A stretch of DNA of 64,000 bases, taken from Leptospira inadai serovar Lyme str. 10 (lineage in GTDB: Bacteria > Spirochaetota > Leptospiria > Leptospirales > Leptospiraceae). The stretch is from NCBI RefSeq assembly GCF_000243675.2, contig NZ_AHMM02000015.1:480001-544000 (forward strand), in the 5' to 3' direction. Below, piece by piece: positions 44,685-52,432 of this stretch (positions are counted from its first letter, which is position 1; each line of letters opens with the position of its first letter). Made by a program: the position numbers and the translations under genes. Under the pieces are notes generated by a model. It did no database searches and was not told where the DNA came from. It saw only the letters and a list, made by a program, of their open reading frames with translations.

Positions 44685-45714
44685 TTCTATCTATCGCCTC
44701 GAAAGGGAGTTCCTCTACCCCGGCAGGTCCATGTATGTACCATTTTTCTCCTTTGGCATATACGAATCCTTTTTTAATACTGCCGTCTTTGAAATGAACG
44801 ACCTGCAACGTTTTATATACTCCGATTATGGCTTTTTCGGAACGGCGCGCGGTTTTCGAACCCGATTCTTGGGTTACTCCCAATTCGGTGAACTCCACCA
44901 GTCTCTCTCTTGCTTCTGCGGAGATGGTATGAATGGAATTTGCCTTTGGTCGCCCATTTACTAGAGAAACTGCGACTGCCTGTCCGGTGGAAAGTCGTAT
45001 TGGAGGTTCGTTTTCTTCCACTCGTACTTGGAATTCTCCCTCTAAAATGGAGAGAGTATCTCCGAGAGCCGTTACTTTCAATTCCGCAATCGTGCCTTTC
45101 TTTTCGTAATCGGCATAAGGAGTCCGAATCCTGAGAGCTGAAGAGGAACCGGACGCGCTATTCCAAAGTAAGGTTCCGCGGTCCAACTCGATCGCCAGAG
45201 CTTCCGGATTACTTTGGTCCCACTTTAAGATACCGGGTCCGATTAGTACGAAGGTGCTATTATTCTTCGAAATAAGAGCCAACCTTCCGGAAGCGTCCAA
45301 TCGAATGCTAGCCGATTCCGGCATGACTGCACCGGGGGAGAGTTCCTTTTCGCCTTCCTCCGTCCATAGGAACGTTTTACTCGAGTGGCCGATTTGCCAG
45401 AGATGCGAAACGGAACTCCGTTCCCCGGATCGATATAAATACGAACCTAGAAGCGCTAGCAGAAGGGCTGCGGCTACCGAATATGCGATTCGGATCACTT
45501 TGGGGCGAATCGGGACGACCTTTTTTTCGCTACTCTGCGATTCTCGAAACTCCCTGAATAATTTCCTTTCGGCCTCTATCCCGCGGTCGGAAAGGAAAGA
45601 GGAAAGCTCCGCCTCTTGCTGAGCTTTTATATTCTTAAATGCGGCCGGCCATTTTTCCGGATCCTTCCGCTCCAATACCTTGATTATCTTTTCCCATTCA
45701 GATGAATTATTCAT
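44662..45714 (-). CDS. FecR-domain membrane protein, likely anti-sigma factor
   Basis: Encodes 350 aa. The N-terminal cytoplasmic part (about 1-75) is followed by a single helix (AYSVAAALLLALLGSYLY) and a periplasmic FecR domain (about 140-265) with IRLDASGRLALISKNNSTFVLIGPG, RTPYADYEKKGTIAELKV and LSTGQAVAV. The C-terminus has a KGFVYAKGEKWYIHGP strand pair. Its start overlaps the sigma gene stop by four bases (ATGA), the normal arrangement for sigma/anti-sigma pairs. The membrane topology fits an anti-sigma factor that also senses the periplasm. Confidence 0.75.
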   Translation of the reverse strand: MNNSSEWEKIIKVLERKDPEKWPAAFKNIKAQQEAELSSFLSDRGIEAERKLFREFRESQSSEKKVVPIRPKVIRIAYSVAAALLLALLGSYLYRSGERSSVSHLWQIGHSSKTFLWTEEGEKELSPGAVMPESASIRLDASGRLALISKNNSTFVLIGPGILKWDQSNPEALAIELDRGTLLWNSASGSSSALRIRTPYADYEKKGTIAELKVTALGDTLSILEGEFQVRVEENEPPIRLSTGQAVAVSLVNGRPKANSIHTISAEARERLVEFTELGVTQESGSKTARRSEKAIIGVYKTLQVVHFKDGSIKKGFVYAKGEKWYIHGPAGVEELPFEAIDRIETLENP

Positions 45715-46235
45715 TTCAGACTCTCCGGGGTTATCCCTTTTTCCGACAGCGTTTCTTGAAGAATCTTCATTCCGATTCGAAGATCTCGATAGAACGTCTG
45801 ACGCGAAATATCCAATATTCGCATTATCTCCTTGATAGATAATTCTTCGATCAGGCGCAGTCTGAGCACCTCCCTAGTCCTTTCCGGGATCTTAGGGTCG
45901 GACAAAGCTACCTGGACCGATTTGTATATCAACGAGCTTTGGTCTTTCTCATGCGGTTTCGCTTCAATAAAAGAATCCGATTCGAAATAGGTAACCGGTT
46001 GGCGGGCCGCTTTCCTACGATGATTTTTAACTTGCGTATAGGCAATGGTATACAAGAAACTCCGAAAGGTTCCCTCCCGTATCTCGACACCCTTCCGAAA
46101 GATCCGTAGGATCTCCATGATAGTTTCTTGTAGAACATCCTCTGCCAGTTCAGGATCGTATGTCTGAGAAACTATAAAGCGGAACACATCCGGACGTAGC
46201 TGGAAATAGCGTTCCTCTATTTCATGAATATCCAA
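45711..46235 (-). CDS. ECF-type RNA polymerase sigma factor
   Basis: Encodes 174 aa from a TTG at 46235 preceded by GGGGGAAGAGA. Region 2 motif: YDPELAEDVLQETIMEILRIF; region 4: VLRLRLIEELSIKEIMRILDISRQTFYRDLRIG, a helix-turn-helix. It lacks a long region 3 and has the length of ECF sigma factors. A TCGGTACA motif is centred about 38 bases before the start, so it may control its own transcription, as many ECF factors do. Partners are the overlapping FecR protein and the coiled-coil protein. Confidence 0.85.
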   Translation of the reverse strand: MDIHEIEERYFQLRPDVFRFIVSQTYDPELAEDVLQETIMEILRIFRKGVEIREGTFRSFLYTIAYTQVKNHRRKAARQPVTYFESDSFIEAKPHEKDQSSLIYKSVQVALSDPKIPERTREVLRLRLIEELSIKEIMRILDISRQTFYRDLRIGMKILQETLSEKGITPESLK

Positions 46236-46269
46236 TCTCTTCCCCCATAATCCGCTGTAATCGGTTAAT

Positions 46270-46277
46270 TGTACCGA
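46270..46277 (-). promoter_or_regulatory. TCGGTACA motif before the ECF sigma gene
   Basis: On the minus strand AATTTTCGGTACAATTAACC lies 35-42 bases before the TTG start. It lies between the sigma gene and the stop codon of the upstream 46286 gene. Confidence 0.5.
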
Positions 46278-46285
46278 AAATTATT

Positions 46286-46636
46286 TCAGGGATCTAAAAA
46301 AATGCAATCTTTTACGGTTTCCCAAGGAAAGGAGAGGGTGCGTTCGCCCGATTGGAAGACTAAGACATTGGAATCTGCGCTCTTAAATGTGTACTGAAAG
46401 GATTCTCCCGTATTGAGAGTGACTAGTACAGGCAAGCCTTCCACATTCTTGATGGAAAAAATGTATTTGACCGGGATTCGGAAATCGCCCAGGTAGGAAG
46501 TCACTAACGCGTAGTCGTCATACATTCGTATGATTTTTCCCGAAAAAATATCGCCGTTCTTGATCAGGATTTGCTCGGAATGAAGGGAATACGAAAAACT
46601 TAATAAAAAGGTTATAATTGCGAAAAAACGGCTCAT
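46286..46636 (-). CDS. Small exported protein, unknown
   Basis: Encodes 116 aa. The signal peptide FFAIITFLLSFSYSLHSE is followed by an all-beta domain (QILIKNGDIFSGKIIRMYDDYALVTSY, then VTLNTGESFQYTFKSADS) that resembles short SH3- or LSm-like folds. No named family is certain. It lies 50 bp upstream of the sigma gene on the same strand, but the TCGGTACA site between them suggests separate transcription. Its own promoter is not clear. Confidence 0.6.
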   Translation of the reverse strand: MSRFFAIITFLLSFSYSLHSEQILIKNGDIFSGKIIRMYDDYALVTSYLGDFRIPVKYIFSIKNVEGLPVLVTLNTGESFQYTFKSADSNVLVFQSGERTLSFPWETVKDCIFLDP

Positions 46637-46798
46637 TAATTAGAAGTTGGAGAAGTAGGATCTTTAGGGAAGAGGATTTTTCTTAGGTTCAACTTCAAGA
46701 AAAAAACATAAAACCGTAATTTTAATCCCAAGTTATTTGTCAAGGCGAGAGGGCGCCGATTTTTGCGATTTGTTCTATAAATTTATAGAAGAACTAGT

Positions 46799-47125
46799 AT
46801 GGCAAATAACGTCCTTCCGGCAAGCGGGTTTTCGGAGATTTTGCCGTGAAATAACTTTTCCGCTTAAAAATAATAGGGCTGATCGCATGCCGGAAAAAAG
46901 GAATATTACGTCCCGAAGATGCTCTAAAAAGAAAGATGCTTGTTTGTGAGGAGGCTGCTATGGCAAATAACGTCCTTCCGGCAAGCGGGTTTTTCGGAGA
47001 TTTTGCTCTGAAATAATTTCTCCCCTAAACAATCATAAAGCCGATTCGGTTCCGGATCGAAAGAAGGAATATTGCCTTCCTAAAATCCCCTAAAAAGAAG
47101 GATGATTGTCGGCGAGGAGGCTGTT
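46799..47125 (+). repeat. Two tandem units of about 161-166 bp with a repeated mini-ORF
   Basis: Units start at ATG 46799 and ATG 46960 and share ATGGCAAATAACGTCCTTCC, then CGGCAAGCGGG and a GAAAGATGC/GAAGGATGA block, ending at GAGGAGGCTG. They could encode MANNVLPASGFSEILP (16 aa) and MANNVLPASGFFGDFALK (18 aa). GAGGAGG lies five bases before the second ATG. The unit also covers the last 12 codons of the 47090 gene on the opposite strand. Confidence 0.65.
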
Positions 47126-47392
47126 CGTGAGATTTCCGGTAATGATCTTTGATAACAGAAATCGTCTGCCTTCCCTATACGCAATTTGACGCAGCTCCGA
47201 TAAGTACAGATCGCGTTCTTGGGAGGTCTTGAAATGTAGCCATCGATCTTCTTCGTCCTTCAGAAAAAAGGAAAATTCCGCAGAGGGAAACGGAGAGCAT
47301 TGTATCGAGTCGAGTAGTTCCGACTCGGACTCTTCCGGAGGATATTTCATTTCTGCTTCGCGTGAAATTTCAAGAATCTCTGTGCAACTCAT
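47090..47392 (-). CDS. Hypothetical protein, unknown
   Basis: Encodes 100 aa. GGAAGGG precedes the ATG at 47392, spaced by eight bases. The product is acidic at the start (CTEILEISREAEMKYPPEESES), with no signal peptide or membrane segment, and ends NSLLADNHPSF. The final 12 codons and stop lie within the second unit of the tandem repeat, and the first unit carries the same stop with diverged codons (SSLLTNKHLSF). I recognise no family. The good ribosome site is its main support. Confidence 0.5.
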   Translation of the reverse strand: MSCTEILEISREAEMKYPPEESESELLDSIQCSPFPSAEFSFFLKDEEDRWLHFKTSQERDLYLSELRQIAYREGRRFLLSKIITGNLTNSLLADNHPSF

Positions 47393-47522
47393 GATCTCAA
47401 CCCTTCCTTGCTGAATCCCGTAAGCTGATCGAGATTCATGTATTATGGGTCACGTATGTACGGATGTATCAGAAAAAATTCGCGTAATAGAGAAAAACTG
47501 GAAGGCGGTTTCGGGGATACAG

Positions 47523-47577
47523 AGGAGCGGCTCCCCCCGATTTGTTCGTTTAATCGAAGGGGACCGCTCCTGTTTTT
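47523..47577 (+). terminator. Plus-strand intrinsic terminator without an obvious gene
   Basis: AGGAGCGG (47523-47530) pairs with CCGCTCCT (47564-47571); after one bulge TCCCC pairs with GGGGA, extended by CGAT/ATCG. The T run GTTTTT follows on the plus strand. All genes nearby are on the minus strand, so it may end an unannotated transcript starting near 47440. Confidence 0.5.
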
Positions 47578-47652
47578 CGGAAATATCGGAATTACTCGGG
47601 CATTGAATCCCGACTAGGATCCTCGTTTTGGAGGTTACCGGATCTACCTAGT

Positions 47653-47988
47653 TTATTCTCCGTAGACGATAACGCAATTCCTGGCGATTATGATCCCGAG
47701 TATCGAGAATGTACTTTTATCGACCAAAACCACTTTAGTAATATTACCGTTCTTTACGGCTTCTTCCAGGTTTCCTTCTCCGTTCGAATAGAATAGCCAT
47801 GTGAAAATGGAATTGAATCCGCAGGATTTTCCGCTTTTTAGGATCTTGGCATCCGAAGGGCCACTGTCCATTACGCCCGAGGCATGGTACTCGGAAGAAT
47901 TGTAAAATAAGGCAGGGAACGGACTACTCGCGCAATTCCACAGCGTAAAGGATAGAATTATAAAGAATAAATAATATGCTTTTTTCAT
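47653..47988 (-). CDS. TRL-like lipoprotein 3
   Basis: Encodes 111 aa. The signal peptide LFFIILSFTLWNC ends in a lipobox. The TRL-like domain (PF13146) shows GKSCGFNSIFTWLFYSNGEGNLEEAVKNGNI, a VVLVDKSTFSILG strand and the terminal NCVIVYGE. TRL-like proteins are small outer-membrane or periplasmic lipoproteins of unknown function. It follows the 47992 gene after three bases, so it is the last of three co-transcribed paralogues. Confidence 0.75.
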   Translation of the reverse strand: MKKAYYLFFIILSFTLWNCASSPFPALFYNSSEYHASGVMDSGPSDAKILKSGKSCGFNSIFTWLFYSNGEGNLEEAVKNGNITKVVLVDKSTFSILGIIIARNCVIVYGE

Positions 47989-47991
47989 CGG

Positions 47992-48321
47992 TCATTCTCC
48001 TGCAATGATAGTACAATATTTTCGGATCAATCCGACATAGGATTTTGTGGAATGGTCTATCGTAGAAATACGGGTGATCTTGTTTTCCAAAGCGAGCTTT
48101 CCGGCTGACGAACTTCCCCAGGTTACGAGTCCAGCAAAGGATGTCATGCAGGACTGCCCTTTTTTAGCCGGTGTGACTGCGTTCGATACGTTTAGTTCAC
48201 CGGGAAAGGAAGTCGAAGTATAAAGATATCCGTAGACGGGGCCCACCGCGCAGTTGGAAACCGATCCGGCGAATAAAATAAAAATCAGAAAAAGGATCAT
48301 TCTTTCGGACAAGCGTATCAT
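47992..48321 (-). CDS. TRL-like lipoprotein 2
   Basis: Encodes 109 aa. The signal FLIFILFAGSVSNC carries a lipobox. TRL-like features: GQSCMTSFAGLVTWGSSSAGKLALENKI, ISTIDHSTKSYVGLI and the ending CTIIAGE. It overlaps the 48318 gene by four bases. The family is usually around 100 aa, and this copy matches. The three genes share a single transcription unit, with no internal terminator visible. Confidence 0.75.
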   Translation of the reverse strand: MIRLSERMILFLIFILFAGSVSNCAVGPVYGYLYTSTSFPGELNVSNAVTPAKKGQSCMTSFAGLVTWGSSSAGKLALENKITRISTIDHSTKSYVGLIRKYCTIIAGE

Positions 48322-48821
48322 GGTTTTTTCCCCTCCGGTTTGGTTTGGGTGTTGGGCTGAGCGGGGGTACCGGGCTTCGTTTCGGTATTGGGTTTAGTTT
48401 GAGCATTGGGTTTCGTCTCGGGCAATTCACCGGTTCCGAATCCGTGTACATTCGTGCAGAAACGATGATAGGCCCAACCTGCCAGGATGCCGAATTGTTC
48501 GTAGTCTATATACGCCACCTTGGTAATTTTCGCGTTTTGCTTTGCCGTCTCGAGACTAGAATCGCCTATCGCTATCGCACCTAAAAAACTTTTAGAACAG
48601 GCGGTCCCCACTCGGGTAAAATTCGTCCCCTGACCGATCGGGCCGGGAATGACTGCCTTATGCCAAAAGAACCCTCCTTTAACCACCATATAATTCGGAT
48701 TGGAATAATCTTTGGCCGGATTGGTATTCGGCGAAGCGCCGTAAGCGTAATGGAAAGCGTTAAATCCCGTACACGAGCAAACGCTTAGAATGATAGAAAA
48801 GAAAAGGATTCTATACTTCAT
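48318..48821 (-). CDS. TRL-like lipoprotein 1 with Pro/Thr repeat tail
   Basis: Encodes 167 aa. The signal ILFFSIILSVCSC ends in a lipobox. The TRL-like core reads GTACSKSFLGAIAIGDSSLETAKQNAKI, VAYIDYEQFGILAGWAYHRFC. Unlike its two partners it ends in about 40 residues of low-complexity tail (TKPNTETKPGTPAQPNTQTK), which could span the peptidoglycan or extend from the surface. It is first in the three-gene operon. No promoter is clear upstream of 48821. Confidence 0.75.
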   Translation of the reverse strand: MKYRILFFSIILSVCSCTGFNAFHYAYGASPNTNPAKDYSNPNYMVVKGGFFWHKAVIPGPIGQGTNFTRVGTACSKSFLGAIAIGDSSLETAKQNAKITKVAYIDYEQFGILAGWAYHRFCTNVHGFGTGELPETKPNAQTKPNTETKPGTPAQPNTQTKPEGKKP

Positions 48822-48937
48822 TTTTTACTCCGTTTATAAACTGGTGAATGTTGGAAAAACATAATTTGCTCCGATAGCTTAACGATTCTAGGTTTACGAT
48901 TTTCTGATATACAAGTTTGCATTTAGGTTCCTGTTCT

Positions 48938-50254
48938 TTAGTGAGTAACCGTAATCGGCGGGAAATAAAGAGTACGGTTATTCCCCGCATCTACGACATA
49001 CATTCCTCCGGAGGAATCCAGCGCTATACTTCCGGGCTGCATCAGGAGAGTAGGGCTGGTTCCAAAAGCGCCGGAAGTAAAATCCCCGCCCTTGCCATAG
49101 ACTCTCGTTGCAGTCGTACTTCCGGGAGGATAATACAAAACACGATCATTGAATTTATCCGCTACATAGAGACCGCCTTGGGTATCCATGGCGATACCCT
49201 TAGGAGAATTTAACGAATTTGCAGTCCTTCCACCGTTGTTTACACCGCTGGATGTAAGGTCCGGTTGACCGTACACCCTGGTAGCGGTAGTGCTGCCCGA
49301 AGGAAAATACAGGACTCTGCTGCGTGCATAGTCCACGGCATACAAACCACCATTCGAGTCGACTACTACGTCAGTCGGATAGCAGACGGAAGTAGCATTG
49401 ACGGCGCCACAGGAGTTACCTTCATAGCCTGCGCCGTAGATCCTTGTTGCGGAACTACTGCCCGAGGGATAATAGAGGATTCGATTATTGTAATAATCCG
49501 TAATGTAAACGTCGCCGGCGTTGCCTGCACCGATCCCCCATGAATTCCAAAACGAGTTGGTTCCGCTTCCTGAGACGGCGTTCCCGGTGTTAAAATTCGG
49601 TTGTCCGAACACTTTCGTAGCCGTGGTACTTCCGGAGGGAAAATACAGCCCTCGGTTGGCGTAGGCGTCGGCAACATACAGGCCCCCGCTTGCATCAATG
49701 CTCAAATGTACCGGAGCGTTGAGGGTATTTTCGGTAGGTATTCCTCCCTTGTTTGGAATATTCGTAGTGAAACTTCCTGTCTGCCCATAGACGGTATCGG
49801 CCGTAGTGCTTCCGAGGGGGAATCTCAGAATCCGATTATTGCTAAACTCCGCAATGTAGACGTTTCCGGAGGAGTCAACGGTCACGCCCGTCGGGTTATT
49901 GGCCGAGGTGGCACTAACTCCTCCGTTATTCGCTGCATTGGAAGTAAAGTCAGGTTGTCCGTAAACCCTGGTTGCGGTAAAGCCCGGGTAGGTTTCCGTA
50001 GTGAGGGAAGGAGTCGTAGGAGTGGAAACAGTAGTAGTAGGGGATAGTAGGAACAAAGGAATGCTAGAACTTCCTCCCTTTCCTCCGCAAAGGACACCTG
50101 ACGCGCAAAGACTTGCCGCTTCGCCCATACAGGAAACGGAGATGAAAACGAAACTCATTAAAAAAAATATCGGCAAATTGCACGAATCCATACGGATCTG
50201 TGCGCGTTTTCGCTCCGAAAATCCTAAACTTACGGCCATTTTTTTCGAAATCAT
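48938..50254 (-). CDS. NHL-repeat propeller lipoprotein 1
   Basis: Encodes 438 aa. The ATG at 50252-50254 follows AGGAGG, so the in-frame ATG 18 bp further upstream is not used. The signal ends FISVSC (lipobox). A Thr/Pro/Ser-rich linker leads to six NHL-type blades, each with a VDSSGNVYIAEFSNNRILRF-like strand block and a RVYGQPDF-type closing turn. Blades end at VTH. NHL propellers bind partners rather than catalyse; the ligand is unknown. It is one of three tandem paralogues (48938, 50608, 52433) with related intergenic DNA. Confidence 0.8.
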   Translation of the reverse strand: MISKKMAVSLGFSERKRAQIRMDSCNLPIFFLMSFVFISVSCMGEAASLCASGVLCGGKGGSSSIPLFLLSPTTTVSTPTTPSLTTETYPGFTATRVYGQPDFTSNAANNGGVSATSANNPTGVTVDSSGNVYIAEFSNNRILRFPLGSTTADTVYGQTGSFTTNIPNKGGIPTENTLNAPVHLSIDASGGLYVADAYANRGLYFPSGSTTATKVFGQPNFNTGNAVSGSGTNSFWNSWGIGAGNAGDVYITDYYNNRILYYPSGSSSATRIYGAGYEGNSCGAVNATSVCYPTDVVVDSNGGLYAVDYARSRVLYFPSGSTTATRVYGQPDLTSSGVNNGGRTANSLNSPKGIAMDTQGGLYVADKFNDRVLYYPPGSTTATRVYGKGGDFTSGAFGTSPTLLMQPGSIALDSSGGMYVVDAGNNRTLYFPPITVTH

Positions 50255-50607
50255 CCTTGATCCTCCTATCATCGGTCCTAGATTAGGAAAGTTAGACGAA
50301 ATATTGATAAAAATAACACAAAATCATGAATTAAATATACTTGACGTTAGTTTTCTTTTATAAGAACTTTTATTTTTTCAATTGTCCATAATCGGCTTTT
50401 AAAATTCCTGGTCCTTCTACGAACTGTTCTAAATATTATGTTCTTATTGATTAAGAAAAGGCACATTATTGGGAAAAACCAGGTTCGATCCGATTCCCCT
50501 TCAATGGAAAATAACGTTCCGCCGACATAAATTCGAGAATGGTAACTGTGGAGCATGTTCGGTTCATCCTGTACTCCTATCAAATCCGAGACTCGGTTTC
50601 CTGTTCC
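50255..50607. other. 353-bp spacer between NHL genes 1 and 2
   Basis: It contains an AT-rich block (about 50289-50348) that recurs before the other NHL genes, and a TATTATGTTCTTATTGATTA segment near 50435 repeated near 52311. No gene is visible. The block is likely the promoter region of NHL gene 1. Confidence 0.55.
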
Positions 50608-51918
50608 TTAATGGGTGACCGTGACCTGCGGGAAATAAAGAGTGCGATTATTCCCCGTATCTACGATATACAACCCTCCGGATGAATCGAAAGCTAAGCC
50701 TTCCGGCCCATTCAAGGAGGACGAATTTGTTCCGGAGTTGGCAGTCGTAAAATCACCATTTTGTCCGTACACTCTGGTTGCGGTGGTGCTTCCAGGCGGA
50801 TAATACAAAACACGATTATTGAATTTATCCGATACGTAGAGACCACCTTGGGGATCCAAGGCGATGCCTTTTGGCGCGCTTAATGAGTTTGCGGTGCGCC
50901 CGCCGTTGTTCGCAGTATTGGAAGTAAAGTTCGGCTGACCATAAACCCTGGTGGCCGTTGTGCTGCCAGAGGGATAATACAAGACTCTGCTATTCGTATA
51001 ATCAGTCGCATATACGTCCCCGTTGGAAGCGACCGCTACGCCGGTCGGATAACAGATGGTAGTCGCGCTAACAGGGGGACACCAGTTATTTTCACCGCCT
51101 GGCCCGTAGATCCTCGTTGCAGAACCACCCCCTGAGGGATAATAGAGTATCCGGTCATTATAATAATCCGCAATGTAGACGTTGTTGCTGCCGTCTACCG
51201 CAATGCCCCAAAAGTTCCAATCCGAGTTGGTTCCGCTTCCTCCTACGAAGTTCCCGGTGTTAAAATTCGGCTGTCCGAATACTTTCGTAGCCGTAGTACT
51301 TCCGGAGGGGAAATATAATGCTCGATTGTTATAGGCATCGGTAGCATACAGACCTCCGCTCGCATCCATGCTCAAATGCACCGGAGCGTAGAGGGTGCTG
51401 GCGGTAATCGATCCTCCCTTGTTTGCGGTATTCGTAGTGAAACTTCCAGCCTGTCCGTAGACGGTATCCGCTGTAGTACTTCCTGGCGGGAATCTCAGAA
51501 TCCGATTATTGGAAAACTCCGTAATATACACGTTTCCGGACGAGTCTAGAGCTATACCCGTCGGGCTATTTGCGGAGGCAGCTGTGACCCCTCCATTATT
51601 CGGTCCACTGGAGGTGAAGTCAGGTTGGCCGTACACCCTGTTTGCGGTAAAGCCGGGATAGGATTCCGTGGTAAGGGTGGGAGTGGTCGTAGTGGGAACA
51701 GTCGCGGAAGAAGAGGGAAGTATAAGTGCTGGAATGCCGGAACTTCCTCCTTTTCCTGAGCAAAGAGTTCCTAACGCGCAAAGATTTGCGACTTCGCCCA
51801 TACAGGAAACGGCAAGTAAACTGGAAATTGTTAAAAGAAATATCGCCAAATAGTCCGAATGCGTACGGACTTTTGTGAATCTTTTTTGCTCTGCACATTC
51901 TCGTTTTTTCGAAGACAT
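50608..51918 (-). CDS. NHL-repeat propeller lipoprotein 2
   Basis: Encodes 436 aa. The ATG at 51916-51918 has GGAGG seven bases upstream; the longer frame to 52017 reads through promoter-like DNA. A basic n-region and YLAIFLLTISSLLAVSC (lipobox) precede a Ser/Thr-rich linker and six NHL blades ending VTH. The fourth-blade region differs from copies 1 and 3, while other blades are closer to copy 1, so the three genes look like mosaics. Confidence 0.8.
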   Translation of the reverse strand: MSSKKRECAEQKRFTKVRTHSDYLAIFLLTISSLLAVSCMGEVANLCALGTLCSGKGGSSGIPALILPSSSATVPTTTTPTLTTESYPGFTANRVYGQPDFTSSGPNNGGVTAASANSPTGIALDSSGNVYITEFSNNRILRFPPGSTTADTVYGQAGSFTTNTANKGGSITASTLYAPVHLSMDASGGLYATDAYNNRALYFPSGSTTATKVFGQPNFNTGNFVGGSGTNSDWNFWGIAVDGSNNVYIADYYNDRILYYPSGGGSATRIYGPGGENNWCPPVSATTICYPTGVAVASNGDVYATDYTNSRVLYYPSGSTTATRVYGQPNFTSNTANNGGRTANSLSAPKGIALDPQGGLYVSDKFNNRVLYYPPGSTTATRVYGQNGDFTTANSGTNSSSLNGPEGLAFDSSGGLYIVDTGNNRTLYFPQVTVTH

Positions 51919-52084
51919 TCCTGAACCTCCGGTCGGTCTTGTTTGGAAAGACAGACGAAATATTTTTAAAAATAGTACAAAATCATGAATTAAATATTCT
52001 TTAAGCATATTTGACATTTATCAGCTTCCTTTTTTTGCTTTACAAGAACCTAAAGGTCGAATAGATACGAAACCTTTGCGTATC

Positions 52085-52235
52085 TTACCCTATGAATTGG
52101 AACGGTATGACCTTTTTTCCCGAAAACATCCCTGAGCCCCCTAGTCGTCGGATTTTTTTGGAAAGTTAGACGAAGTATTGGTAAAAATAATACAAAATAT
52201 GGAATTATAGATTCTTGACGTTAGTTGACATTTTA
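52085..52235 (-). pseudogene. Remnant 5' end of a fourth NHL gene
   Basis: The block GGAAAGTTAGACGAAGTATT at 52158-52177 copies the NHL promoter region, and a start-like ATGTTTTCGGGAAAAAAGG at 52111-52129 (minus strand) matches the ATGTCTTCGAAAAAACG start of gene 2 and is preceded by a decayed ribosome site. The frame closes after 15 codons. It lies between gene 3 and the promoter of gene 2. Confidence 0.5.
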
Positions 52236-52432
52236 CTCCTTTTTTTCTTTCTTTTTCCATTGCTCAAAATCGGTTCTTATAATTCCTGGCCTAAAGCGGA
52301 TCTGCTCTTAATATTATGTTCTTATTGATTAATAAAATCAAAATCCTTGCGAAATGCCGGGCTCGGTCCAATCTCGCTCCTGTAGGAAATAACGTTCTAC
52401 CAATACAAATCCGAGACCCTATCTCCTGTCCT

